Part shown: positions 33,521-45,235 of the stretch, in pieces
Layout: each line of letters opens with the position of its first letter
How positions within the stretch are numbered: the stretch's first letter is position 1
Assembly (NCBI RefSeq): GCF_949987515.2
Contig: NC_082703.1
Location: forward strand, 10,998,680 to 11,062,679
Reading direction: 5' to 3'
Length of the DNA: 64,000 nt
DNA from: Delphinus delphis
Taxonomy: Eukaryota; Chordata; Mammalia; Artiodactyla; Delphinidae
The notes under the pieces: generated by a model
The model's database searches: none
What the model saw: the letters and a program-made list of their open reading frames with translations, nothing else
What the model was told of the DNA's origin: nothing
Position numbers and translations under genes: made by a program

Positions 33521-34431
33521 CTCTGATTATCACTGCAGCACAGTGTGGCATTTTATCAGACTGCTGGACACAGAGTAATGCCATTAGATTTTTCCCATGT
33601 CTATCCATTATCTTCATAGCTACCTTGGAAATTTCTGTATATATCAGAGTATCCAACATTGTGGTGAGGCAAAGGAAGCCTTTATGTCTTATCAAGAGAT
33701 AAAACACTATCTTCAAATTTAAATGGAGGAACATACAGTACACATGGTCAAGGTGCTCTAATACACAGCATTTTAACTTTTGATATTAGCGTTTTATCCA
33801 TTCATCCATTCCTTTTTCACAATACATCTATACTACTTACAATCAGAAAAAATAACCAATAAAAATTAGATAGATGAAAGTTAGTGATGAAGAACTGGTA
33901 ATCGTTGTAAATGTGTTTGTGTTGCCCCACAAAAAACACAGATGTAGTAATCGTCACAGAGCTTAAAGAAAATTTAGCTTGATGGGGAAAAAAAATTCCT
34001 GAGCAGCCTGAGAAAGAAAACCACTGCTCACCATGAGTCCTCATCATTCTTTTCTACTCATGTATCCCACCTCCAGAAACTGTTATAACAACACGATGCA
34101 GTAAAATGCCCTTTTCAATTCACCTTTAATCCCTGACCCTTGTTATGTCTGTCACTTTTAATACATGTGCTCTCTCCATGGTATTAGCTGACATGTTTGA
34201 TAACTAAACACATCATGTCAGAGGCCACCCAGGAGCTTACATGATGAAAAGAAGTCTGATCCCCAAAACATGACCCCCTCATCCTGGTTGTTCAGTTCAA
34301 TTCTAGTGCTGCAATTATTACGCAAAGCCGAGGAGCCAAGTGATCCAGTGTGTGGAGCTGAGCTCAGTCCAGAGTTCCTGAGGGCTTTTCGTATTAGTTT
34401 TATCCTCTACCTATGGTTACTCGTGAAAATA
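33521..34431. other. Unassigned sequence
   Basis: Nothing recognised. Confidence 0.45.
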
Positions 34432-34560
34432 TTATTTCATTCACTTAATCATTCAACATATGTTTGTAAAACATGTCACTACTAAACACTGTGCTCAACT
34501 TGGAAGATTCAAGGTAAACAATCTGAAATGCACGTGCCCTCATACACTTTGAGCCAAATA
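34432..34560 (-). mobile_element. L2-like 3' end fragment
   Basis: Plus strand: CATTCACTTAATCATTCAAC, CACTGTGCTCAACTTGGAAG and GTGCCCTCATACACTTTGAG. Weaker than the copy at 33400. Confidence 0.5.
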
Positions 34561-34974
34561 TGGACACCCCGTGACCACGGAGCACCATTCACACAGTCAA
34601 TCCAGCTAGTACGTCATCCCTAGGAATGTGACAGAACACAAGTAATACATATTACGGCAAATTAACTGTGATTTAGGGGGTTTCATTTTTGTGTTAACCT
34701 ATTTTAGCTAGCTCTCTGCTATGCACTAAAGCAAGGTAAGCAAAGTATTGTTCCACATTTCTAAATCCAAGACAGAACTTGGATCGATTTTGTTTACCCA
34801 CGCAAAGTTAGATTTCTGAACCATACAACTTGCTGAAATACAGACTCTTAAATCTATAGACAAGGTGAATGATTCCTAGTTTGTTTTCATAGATTTGAAA
34901 GTGTAAAGAACTTGAATTAGTTGCATAGCATAAAGTTAACCCAACAATATGGCTATTACAGAGATGGGACTTGA
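34561..34974. other. Unassigned sequence
   Basis: Nothing recognised. Confidence 0.4.
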
Positions 34975-35770
34975 AATCGTCTCATCTTGGATTTCTCTCC
35001 TATTTTCCAGACGTGTTTGTATCCTACAACCTACTCAGTCCTCCCACCTGTATATACCACAGACCCATCAACTCAACATCTCAAAGTCACTTGCATTTCC
35101 TTCATAAGAACTAATTACTCCTCTTGTGTATCACATTGCTTCAACCCACGGAGATACCAGTACAGGAATGAGGATACCATGCTGAGTCTTCCAAGTCCAG
35201 TAAATTCTATTCTTTTAGTATCTTTCCAGGCTGACCACTTTGCCACCTCCCCATTTCAAACATGAACTATCCTTCTTGAACTTCAACGCCTACGTTGTAA
35301 GGATCAACTCCAAACCACAAAATATGCCATAAAACAGCTCACATGTCCTGGTCCTTGCCTCTGAACCCACCCCCAACCCTCAACAAATCTCCTACCATTT
35401 CTATCCTCATACCCTGTGGTCCAGGAACAGATTTTTTGCAATTCCTAGACACCCCATTCTCTCTTTTCCTGGAGTTTCACATAAGCACTTCCCTTTGCCC
35501 TTCACCTGGCTGAGTTTGCTGGCAGGTCATGAGTCTGCTCAGGTGTAATTCTTTGAGGAAACTTCCTTAACCTCTCTGTCCCACTAGTGCCAAACTCTTT
35601 CAGTTAGATGCCCCGCCTCTGAGCTCCTACAGCACTTTATTAACAACACAGCTGTGACATCTCATACCACAGGATCTGTTTACTTCTTTGTTCCCTAACA
35701 TGAGATGGGTCCCTACTGCATACACTGGACCTAGCAAAGGATATTACACATCATTGGTAGTTAATACGTA
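34975..35770 (+). mobile_element. L2 LINE 3' region
   Basis: About 800 bases of sense L2 can be followed: TCTTGGATTTCTCTCCTATT, AGGATCAACTCCAAACCACA, CATGTCCTGGTCCTTGCCTC, GGAAACTTCCTTAACCTCTC and CTACAGCACTTTATTAACAA. No reading frame is preserved; the 92-codon frame at 34987 is chance. Confidence 0.75.
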
Positions 35771-36892
35771 TTTTAAAATACATAAACTAATAAAACATCC
35801 TTTTATATCCATTCTAGAAAATACTTACTCTTTACTCATATTCATTAAAGAAAAAAAAGAATTGAGGAACAAATATTTGGATGACTAAAACACAAGGGCA
35901 GCTACTGCTTTCACTGGCATCTTTGTTAAGCCATGAGGCTTTGTGGATTTCATAATGGAGAACATGGAGCTTCTCCATATTAGACTTTTCCAAAAGAATT
36001 ATGACCTCCCTTCTTATCCTCAAACAAAAGCATTAGAACATAATACTCTCTAAAGGCATAGAGTTGCATGGATTCAGACACTCCCTAAGTACCCAGAAAT
36101 CTACTCCATTCTCTTCTCAATACCCTATGACTTTTTCACTTTCTACTCTGAATGTCCTTTCTCTACATTAGAAAGCATCTATCTCAATGCTATAAATCAC
36201 ACTTACTCATACTTATTGATGATAATTTCAGCTTAACTCATTGCCCATGATGGCCATCTTGGTCTCTCTCTGCATCGCAAACTTTCAACTTCACTTGTCG
36301 CTTTGTTCCCTCTATGTCAGATTCTCCAAAGATGGCATCTTATCTTTTCAAACAAGGAAGCCCATGTCAAAAGTTCCCAGCCAGCCTACCAACGACTGGC
36401 CACCATACTATTAGTTTTGGGCAGGAGGAGGGGAGGGGACTGCAAGAGGGGTGAGGTCACGTGGTCTGTCCAGAGTTTTCTCCTCAGCAGAGAGAAAACT
36501 GTGTCTGATGGGGTGTGTGGGAAGGAGGTATTTGAAAGAAGCTGCATGTGGAGGGATGGGGGTGGGAAGGTGGCAGGTATTTTTTATCCACTTGTGAAAG
36601 AAAAATGTTTCTGACCAATGTGGATCTCACTTTCTGAGTAATCACCATTCTTACCTCCTGTGAATTTTTTAGTAACATTTGTCACTTTCCTAGAATGAAA
36701 AGGAATCCCTAGGATTCCAGAATGACATAATCCCACTTGGCAGTGGAGTTCCCAAGGAGCAATAAAATCCTAACTCATTGAAGGTGTGATCTCACAGGAG
36801 CCTGACTGGAAGTTGCCCTTTGGCTGCATCCTAACCTTTTATATTATTTGTTTTGTTTCCTTAATGAAAGCAGATACCAACTGACCTAATGC
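35771..36892. other. Unassigned sequence
   Basis: Nothing recognised. A G-rich stretch lies at about 36420-36570 (plus strand) but no G-quadruplex-forming run is complete enough to call. Confidence 0.45.
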
Positions 36893-37020
36893 CTTTTAAC
36901 TTTCTCTTAAATAATATTTCTTTGAGCACTTACTATACGTCTTTATATAAATCACCTTATTTAATTTTTACAATATATGATGACAGATCTTAGCTTAGTT
37001 TTCAAGATAAGGAGGCTCTT
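36893..37020 (-). mobile_element. MIR SINE fragment
   Basis: Plus strand: TTTGAGCACTTACTATACGT, ATCACCTTATTTAATTTTTA and TTTTCAAGATAAGGAGGCTC, reverse of the MIR 3' half. Confidence 0.6.
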
Positions 37021-38877
37021 TTTAATCTATATTCCTAACTAACTACAAGCTATTTCTTACTATAATGTTTGTTCAGAGAATATTCTCTAGGATGGATGTG
37101 AAGAACCACCTCCTTTATTATCACACCACTAATAACTGATAAACTTTAGATCCCGAACCATCTCTGTCTGATGACTGCGGTCACGCTCTTAAATATTACA
37201 CAGCACTGGGAAAGCCTCAGAGTTGACTGCAAGACATGTAGAGATAGGTGCAGGCTGATTGCAGGGCCTGCAATGACACTTCATTTCAGAAATTCTCTAC
37301 TCCAGTCTAGGACCTAGATAACAAATAATCATTTTCACTTTCATTAGTAGAGACTTATAGAATTCATAACCATCTTTCAGAATCTTGGTCTTGGATTTGT
37401 TTAATATTCTATAAATGCCCAATTTCCTTTTAAAGAAAATATTGAATTTTCTACTCCACGAATGTCTACAATATATAATTGCAAATATTTGCAATTAAAC
37501 ATCACTTCGATGTAGTCAAAATTCAGTTATAAGATTTTTTTTCTAAAATTAAGGAAAAGAAGATAAGTCTTCTCAAGCTCTGTTTAAACTAAAACTGATT
37601 AAATCTGTGGCATCTTATCAGAAATGAGCCAGGAGCTTAATGAAAAAAGCATGACAGGGTTTCTGAGTTTCACCACCTGCCTTCACCAGGGCTTTCAATT
37701 CCCACAGAAAGAATGGGAATCTGACATCTAGATGACTGGAGTGAGATAGGATCATAACTGTGTGGAAATATACTTAATATATGTCACAAATTTTTCATAA
37801 ATTTAGAATGCTAATGCTTAGGAAGGGATTAAATACAGTCCATGTCGGATACCAAGCTCTGCAGAGATGCATAAATAATCCATTTCTCAGAGTTTTCTTA
37901 GCTTTGGAGAGGCTTTTAGGGCATCAAAGCTGAGCAAACATTTTGCAGATGAATCTGGCCCCGAGTGATCCAGTGTTAAATTCAGATCATTAGTGGAGGA
38001 GAAGCTGCGTCTCATCTCAAGAGAAGAAGCTTTGCAATCTTCAAGTTCTTTAAATATTCCCCTGGCAAAGAGGAGCCTGAAGAAAGCATGCCAGAATCCA
38101 CAATGGTGGCGCAGAAGGATCTCCTTCAAACTTTCCATTAGGGCTTTCTTAAACCATCTCAGACCATCGAGAATCTACACTTCTCTTACAGATACCTGGA
38201 GAATGACTCCACAGCCAGCCACAGTCATGATTTCCAGCGGGGTGAAAATTTTCTCGGTAGGAAATTCTTCCTTACAGCACTTCTTAATCCCTCATGGTAC
38301 GATTGATGAGCATTTCCTTTTCCTATATCCATTGTGAATAAGGAGAACAACTATTCCCCATTTATCTGAATGGTTTACTAGCTGCTTTGAACTGTATTTC
38401 TGCCACGGTAAATACTCCCAGATGCTTTCATCTTTTCATAGGGGTAGGAGAATCACACAAAATTGTTCAGAAATGTCAGTAGGATGAAATTTATCCTTGC
38501 CCAAAGAAGTTTTAAAACCACACAAATGAAAACACTGATCCCTTTTCAAGTCTCTGAAAACTGCATGTTCTTGGTGAATATGGTCACGTTGTAACCAATC
38601 ACATCTGCCAGGTAACTAGCTCCAGATATGACACTGGACTCGAATAATCAGCAGTGGTGAGATCTGTACATTGTGATGTATAGTTTTAGAGAATAAAGAA
38701 AAACTAAAGTCAATGAGACACTAAGGAATAGAGATACACCATGAATGGTAACAGAACAGAGCAATCATGGGAAAACAGGCAGGGAAGACAGGTGTGGCTA
38801 GAGGATGGAGGCCATTCTTTGCCTGCTCTGGAGTTTGGGAGATAATCTAAAGTCAGTAGACATTCACTGAAAAGATT
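37021..38877. other. Unassigned sequence with one curious minus-strand frame
   Basis: No repeat recognised. The minus-strand frame at 37887-38138 (83 codons, starting MESLKEILL) can be extended to about 38169, where a TAG closes it. It has a plausible amino-acid mix but no domain I know. The overlapping plus-strand frame at 37993-38337 is as long, so neither is called a gene. Confidence 0.4.
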
Positions 38878-39001
38878 TTTTTTCTGATTTTATTTTAAAA
38901 TTAATTTATAGTCAAATTTTATGAATTATAACACATGTATAGATTTATATGATTGGCACCAGAATCATGATACAGAACAGTTCCATCAGCCCCCATCCCC
39001 A

Positions 39002-39040
<39 letters not shown>

Positions 39041-39684
39041 TCATTCTAGGCACATCCTTTCCTGGCCCCTAGACCCTGACACTCACTGATCTGTTTCCAT
39101 CATGATAGCTTTGCTTTTTTGAAAAGTTATAACATCCAATATATAACTTTTTGAGGCTTTCTTCTTTCATTCATCCAAGTTGTTGCATGTTTCAAAACTC
39201 ATTCCTTTTTATGGATAAGTAGTAGTCCATTGTAAGGATGTACCAGAGTTTGTTTAACCATTCGCCTGTTGAGAGACTTTTGGGTTATTGTTAATTTTGG
39301 GCAAATCTGAATAAAAGTACTATAAACATTCATGTATGGGTTTTTGTGTGAACGTACATTTTTAGTTTGTTAGAGTAAACAGTAAGGAGTGGGATTTCTG
39401 GGTCACTGGGTAAGCATGTTTACATTTATGAGAAACTGCTAGATGTTTTTCAAGTGGCTATTCCATTTTGTATCCCCATCAGTAATGTTTGAGAATTCTA
39501 GTTGTAATCCATACTAGTAATTGATAGTGACAGCGTTTTGTTTGTTTTGCTTTAATTACCATTCTAGTGCTACCACATTATCATTTTAATTTGCATTTCC
39601 CTAATGGCTAATGACGCTGCACATATTTTCATGTAATTTATTACCTTGTCTATATCCTTTTTGGTTAAAGGCCTGTTTAAGATT
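38878..39684 (-). mobile_element. Old L1 (L1M-class) 3' end
   Basis: Reverse 3'UTR and ORF2 end of an old L1: ACTTTTTGAGGCTTTCTTC, CTCATTCCTTTTTATGGATA, AGTAGTCCATTGTAAGGATG, GAGTGGGATTTCTGGGTCAC and TTAATTTGCATTTCCCTAAT. It is interrupted at 39685 by a SINE and resumes at 39885. A (CA)n microsatellite lies within it. Confidence 0.85.
39003..39038 (+). repeat. (CA)18 microsatellite
   Basis: Uninterrupted CA dinucleotides, about 36 bases, inside the old L1 3'UTR. Confidence 0.95.
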
Positions 39685-39884
39685 TTGCCTTTGCAGTACG
39701 CGGGGCTCTCACTGTTGTGGCCTCTCCCATTGCGGAGCACAGGCTCCGGACGCGCAGGCCCAGCGGCCATGCCTCACGGGCCCAGCCGCTCTGCGGTATG
39801 TGGGATCTTCCCGGACCGGGGCACGAACCCGTGTCCCCTGCATCGGCAGGCGGACTCTCAACCGCTGCGCCACCAGGGAAGCCC
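39685..39884 (-). mobile_element. CHR-type cetacean SINE without tail or TSD
   Basis: Same family as 21122, reversed: CAGTACGCGGGGCTCTCACT, GGGATCTTCCCGGACCGGGG, CGAACCCGTGTCCCCTGCAT and CGCTGCGCCACCAGGGAAGC. The expected T run at the left (its 3' tail) is missing; only TTTGC precedes. No flanking duplication is visible. Box A and box B sequences look intact. Confidence 0.93.
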
Positions 39885-40335
39885 TGTAGTGTATCTTTTC
39901 AATCTCTTAACAGGGTCTTTCACAGAACAAAAGTTTTAAATCTTGATAAAGTCCAATTTATCAAATAATTTTTCTTTTTAGGTGTTATATCTAAGAGGTT
40001 CCTGCCTAACCCCAGGTCATGTAGACTTTCTCCTATGTTTTCTTCTAAAGGCTTTATAATTTTGGTTTTTACATTCACGTTTATGATCCATTTGGCACTT
40101 ATTTTTGCACAACACGAGGATTAGGCTGAGGTTCCTTTTGTATGCATATGGATTTCCAGCTTTTCCAATAACCATTCCTTGAAAAGATTATCTTTTCTAC
40201 AGTGAATTGTCTTTGCACCTTTGTCAAAAATCAATGAGCCTATTTGTGCAGTTCTGTTTCTGGACTGCGGATTGTTTTCCATCGATTTATGTGTCTATCT
40301 CTTCTCTAATATACTATATTGATCACTATAGCTGA
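39885..40335 (-). mobile_element. Old L1 (L1M-class), continuation
   Basis: Reverse ORF2 sequence resumes: TCTTAACAGGGTCTTTCACA, AAAGTCCAATTTATCAAATA, TTCCTGCCTAACCCCAGGTC, TTTGTCAAAAATCAATGAGC and GATTTATGTGTCTATCTCTT. Confidence 0.85.
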
Positions 40336-40404
40336 CGGTAATTCCAGTATTCAAACGGTTTCAGAGTTTAGAATAAGAAACTTCTCAATTCAGTTCACCA
40401 AGCC

Positions 40405-40500
40405 AACAAAACCCTGATACCACTCAACACATGATACAAATTTAAAATAATCTCAACTATGAATGTAGAAGAACTCCAAACAAAATTGGCAAATCATATT
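40405..40500 (+). mobile_element. Inverted L1 reverse-transcriptase fragment
   Basis: A short plus-strand piece reads as the start of the L1 RT region (ACCCTGATACCACTCAACAC, then CTATGAATGTAGAAGAACTC and CAAAATTGGCAAATCA), opposite to the L1 sequence on both sides. Confidence 0.6.
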
Positions 40501-41900
40501 TTTAAAATTCAGCATTTCCACCATTAAGTATGATGTTAACTCTAAGTTTTTGGTAGAGGTCTTTTATCAACTTGAGGAAGTTCCTTTCCATTCTGAGTTT
40601 GCTGATACCTTTTATCATGAATGATATCAACTGACTTTTCCACATCAGTGGAAATGATAATGTGTTTTTTTCTTCTTTAAACTGTTTGGAGGAATACCTT
40701 GATTTCTGAATATTAAACTTACCTTCCAATCCCAGCTATGAGTATTTAGAAGTTTGTTGTTGAATTTCCAAATGTTTTGAATTTTTTTTCCAGGTAGCCT
40801 CAGTTTCTAATTTAATTCCAACATGAACAGAGAACTTATTTTTGTGATTTCATTTCTATTAAACTTATTAAAAATTTGTTTTCTCACAAAAAATTAGGTC
40901 TATCTTGGTAAGCATTCCATGTGCACTTGAACGTGTGTTCTATTGTTTGCGGTTAGAACGTTCAATAAACGCTCATTACATCCATTTGGTTGATAGCAGT
41001 TTTATTTTCCAAGTTTTTCAACATACTACCAGATTTTCTGTCTACTAGTTCTACCAATTTTGGGGAGAGTATTTTTGAAGCCTTCAACTATAATAATGAA
41101 TATAACTGTTTCTTCTTTCAGCTGTATCAGTTTTTATTTCATATATTATACTCTGAAGCTCTGTTGTTGGGTACACACTCACTCCTAAAACTGTTGTCTT
41201 ACTGGTAAATTGTTCCTTTTATCATTGTTTAATTTCCTCTTTATCTCTGGTCGTTTTCTCTCTCTAAAGTCTACTTTGTCTGCTATCAACATAGCAACTC
41301 AAATTTTCTTTTTTGTTTAAAGTTTGCATGGTTTATCTTTTCCCATCCTTTCAATTTTAACATAGCTGTGTCATTATATCAAAGTGAGCTTATTTTACAC
41401 AGCATACTGTTGTATCATATATTCTTCCTTATCCACTCTGACAACTGTTGTTTTTTAATTGTTTTTTAAACAACTTATATTTAATTTAATACTGATATAC
41501 TTAGACTAAAGTCTACCATTTTATTGTTTGTTTGCTGTTTGTTCTTTCTGGGTTTTGTTCCTCTAATTTTCCTATCTTATTTTGCATTGTTGGATCTTCT
41601 TTTAGTGTTCCATTTAAATTCATCTTATTGTTTTTTTTTTTTTTTTTACTATATCTCTGTGTCAATATAAAATTTATTTCATGGTTGCACCAGGGATTAC
41701 AATATACATACTCAATTTTCATATTCTTATTTTGAATCAATATTTTATACCTTCAAGTGGGATTTAGAAATCATACTACCACCAGTTAGGCTCCTGTTCT
41801 ATTCCCCTTTGTGTGGTAAACATATGAATTACATCTACATACAATGAAAACTACATCAGACATCAGTTTTTGCTTTCAACCACTCCTGGAGCTCTTTCTG
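40501..41900 (-). mobile_element. Old L1 ORF2 RT, linker and endonuclease relics
   Basis: Minus strand at 40502-40729 encodes an open 75-residue piece ending LKLIKDLYQKLRVNIILNGG, the RT finger/palm motif of L1. An internal deletion then joins it near 40740 to the endonuclease-RT linker (TTTGTTGTTGAATTTCCAAA; TAGGTCTATCTTGGTAAGCA; CCATGTGCACTTGAACGTGT) and endonuclease region, followed from about 41690 by sequence upstream of ORF2 (GGGATTACAATATACATA). A T run lies at 41632-41648. Heavily decayed. Confidence 0.75.
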
Positions 41901-42649
41901 TCCATGTTGATTTCCACTACTCAGTTTCCCCAAGTTGAAGCTGCATGCTACCAGAGGAAAAACATGGTAAACTCACCACTAAATTTATAGTGTTCTCATT
42001 TCTGCTCTTTCTCAATCCATGTGCTACTATTTACTTCTCAGAATCCTTAAATATATAATCCATACATTTGATCCAGGTTTGACAGTTGCATTCAGTGGAA
42101 GAGACAGGGTTCAGTCTGTTTATCTATCCCAAATTGGAACCTCACTAAAGCGTTCTGAGTAGAGAAATACCATAGTAAAGTAATAATTTAGAAAGATATA
42201 CCTTGCTGTATACAGGCAGTTTTGTAGAGGAAGAGCCTAAAGCAGACAAATAGATAATCCAAATCCAAATCTTGCTTTTAGTCTTTAGTTTTCAACTTCA
42301 GCCACAGCACCCCTTTACTTTTTTCCACAAAATAAATATAAATTACATAACAAGCCTCTAAATAACTGAGTATTCTATATTATAAAATGATTCATTAGCA
42401 TTGGGAACTTAATTTAGGATTTTACTCATTGTCAGATATCAGGAATTTCTGAACAATACCAAGTAATATATAAAAGTAGCAGTGGTCATGGAATTCAATT
42501 TTTAAAGTTCTTACCTTTAACTAGAAAAAACCCTCTTCATTCATCCCTTATGACTATTTACTAAATGAAGTCCAGCAGTACAAACACACCTTCAGTGCTC
42601 AAATAATCCACCTTTAACTAAAGCTCTTATTATATAAGCCTAAAATTTT

Positions 42650-42653
<4 letters not shown>
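41901..42653. other. Unassigned sequence
   Basis: Nothing recognised. Confidence 0.4.

Positions 42654-42743
<90 letters not shown>
42654..42743 (+). repeat. (GT)45 microsatellite
   Basis: Uninterrupted GT dinucleotide for about 90 bases. Its length and purity suggest high length variability. It creates an artificial open frame of alternating Cys and Val. Confidence 0.97.
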
Positions 42744-42747
<4 letters not shown>

Positions 42748-43224
42748 GCAGAACATGGCCAGAACAAATTTTTAGAAAGTCTACCAACAGGGATTACTCA
42801 CTTGTCTGCAATCTGACAAGGGCCATAACAATAACAGCTGAGAGCAACCAGAGAAAACAATGAGTGCTGTGCATACAGCCCATCCTCTCCTTCAATTGTT
42901 CAGATATTCACAAGCCAAGAAACCAATGTTGCCTAAATGTCAGTTAGTAATGCCTGTCTTTTAAAAACACAATGATGCATTTTGAATTCCACTAAATAAA
43001 AGTAGCTTTTCATTCAGATTAACCTAATACTTGAGCAACTATTTATGAGAACTTCAATTAAAACATATATAGGTAAATGGCTACTCAGGTAATAAACTTT
43101 GGATTTACTACTTATAAGACCACTTGCAAATTTCTTGGACCAGTTCTTGGAATTTATTAGCATCATGAAAATGATGATTTGTTTGTTTGTTTGTTTTAAA
43201 CTGGTTTCCTCCAAATCAGAACCT
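42744..43224. other. Unassigned sequence
   Basis: Nothing recognised except a short (GTTT)n stretch near 43180-43197. Confidence 0.4.
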
Positions 43225-43375
43225 GTTAAGCAGCTGTAAACTTTATGAGGGCAAGGACCAGGTGCTGAGCACCAGGATAAAGTACTCTAGAATGAGTCTG
43301 TTTTCTACCCTTGGAGAGTTCAGGTCGAGAGCAGTCCCTGACCCAGCAAAGGTGCTCAATAATGTTTGTTAAATA
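43225..43375 (+). mobile_element. L2 LINE 3' terminus
   Basis: GTAAACTTTATGAGGGCAAG, then AGGTGCTCAATAATGTTTGT, matching the L2 sense end. Diverged. Confidence 0.55.
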
Positions 43376-44559
43376 TTATTACTTTCTAAAAAGCTTAATT
43401 TCTGCATAAGCCCTTGTATCTATCACATGCATCAGTACAGTCTCCCTTTCCTGGAGTACATGGCAAACCCTGGAAATAACAGAAGCCATTCATATTTGCT
43501 CCTAGAAATGTGCTGAAAAACAAAAGACAAAACCAAACCTCTGTGTTTCCATTTTTCCCATTCACTGCCAGTTCTTGTGTGCTAAAGCTTCTGAGACATG
43601 AAGCCAACACACCCAGTGGTTTTTTTAGTGCCTCCTTTTCTACTGTTCTCAAGCAAACGTGTGAAATGAAACAAAATCTAGGGCTTAGGTTGAGTTGAGA
43701 CCCACACAAGAATGATGATCATAGGCTAAGATATACAAAAGGAGGAAAAGACTAAAACATCTGTTGAAGGAACACTGTATGTCAATAAACACACTAGTTG
43801 TCTTCTCTAGAGTATCTGATTTACACCTCACAGTAAGCCCCTGGCTTATTATTAACATGATTCTACAGGATACTGAAACTCAGACAAGATAACAGCGAAT
43901 AAGTGAAGTCCTAGCCCAGAAATGGAAAATTAAATGAAAAAGCAATTGTTCACCTTTAGTTTTGATAGACACAATAATAATAGAAAGCCATCTTACAACT
44001 TGGAGATGCTTCGTGAATATAGCTAATCATTTCAGCTCACCTCCTCAGTCAGTATTCAATGTACTGACACATCTCTAGATGGGATTTCTTCCCTCACATT
44101 TTTCTTAGAGGTATTGTTTTTCCGATGCTGTCCAGAGGAGAGAAACACCCATCCAGGGAGAAGCTTCCAGGGACAGGATTGCTGTGGTATGCCAGCAAAA
44201 TGAATTTAAACAACAGGTGGGGCTAGTTTCCTTTACAACAGATGTGAATTCTCTCTGCAGGCCTGACTGCTCTGAGGAGTACCAAGTCATCTCTCAGCCC
44301 TGGTAACAGCAAGACATGCTCTCAAGTTTCACATGCTTCCAAAACCCATATTGAATTCAGATGCCAAAACTTGGGGTCATATTTCTTAAAACAGACAATT
44401 ATACAGGAGTGATTCATGGTAAATATAAACACTCGATACTACCTACTTCCTCTAATTTCATTAGAAAGCAAAATGAAACAAAACAATAAACAACAAAAAC
44501 AAGCTGTCATCACTATGATGTAAGCTTTTGTTGTCTGCTCAATTCTGCTACTAGCAGCA
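43376..44559. other. Unassigned sequence
   Basis: A faint reverse MIR-like segment is possible at 43800-43925 (TTCTACAGGATACTGAAACT), not strong enough to call. The 104-codon minus-strand frame at 43395-43709 has no recognisable domain. Confidence 0.4.
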
Positions 44560-45235
44560 TATGCAGTATAAACTCAGAGCTAGGTTGTTCGTTTAAATGT
44601 TAAGAAGGTTGCTTCCCATTTGGAAAAGAAAGCTCCACAAAACAGGTAACGGAGACTGAGACTCCGTCCTTGGACTTTCTGCTGCAAGAAGCAGAAAGGC
44701 GAAAATCAGCAGTGTCTGAGGGATGGCCACGGGGGGTGGACGGCAGAGTGGATAGCACTCTTCATGTGCAGTGAGCATCTGGGACCAAGGAACACAGTTA
44801 AGAGTTAGTCTGGAGTGACTGTGGGGCTGCTACCTTTATCACTGCAGAGGCATCTTTTTATATGGCTACAAGAATTAAAGAATTGGGAATGCCCACCTAT
44901 AAAAAGAGCAGTGAGCCTGAGGTCTGGGGTGGCCTGGGCACAGAGGTTGCTTGTCCCCAGGAACAGAGCTTGGGTGACTGGAAGATAAACATGGTGGCAG
45001 AAAGCTTCCAAAAACGGATTCTGACACCAGGGGCCGGAGCTGTTGCTCAGACCCAATGGGACCATAGCACTGTCTCCCCAATGAGACACCTGCCATCAGG
45101 AAGGCATCAGAAAGACTTGGCAGCCAGGCAAGCTCTCACTCTAGCGTTAGGGCAGCCCGTGATGCTGCTAGAGACGTGATACAGAAACACAGCATCATAC
45201 CAGATGGGTTGACCAGGGGAGGTGTCTGTAACTGA
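44560..45235. other. GC-richer patch of unknown origin
   Basis: About 675 bases clearly richer in G and C than the AT-rich DNA on either side, with overlapping open frames of 61-105 codons on both strands. No LTR ends, SINE boxes or known protein motifs are seen. Confidence 0.4.

Noticed and set aside
39611..39968. Overlapping 83-97 codon frames as a gene
   Set aside because: All three frames cross a reversed SINE; similar frames recur at the other SINE copies.
42654..42863. Cys/Val repeat protein
   Set aside because: Direct translation of the GT microsatellite.
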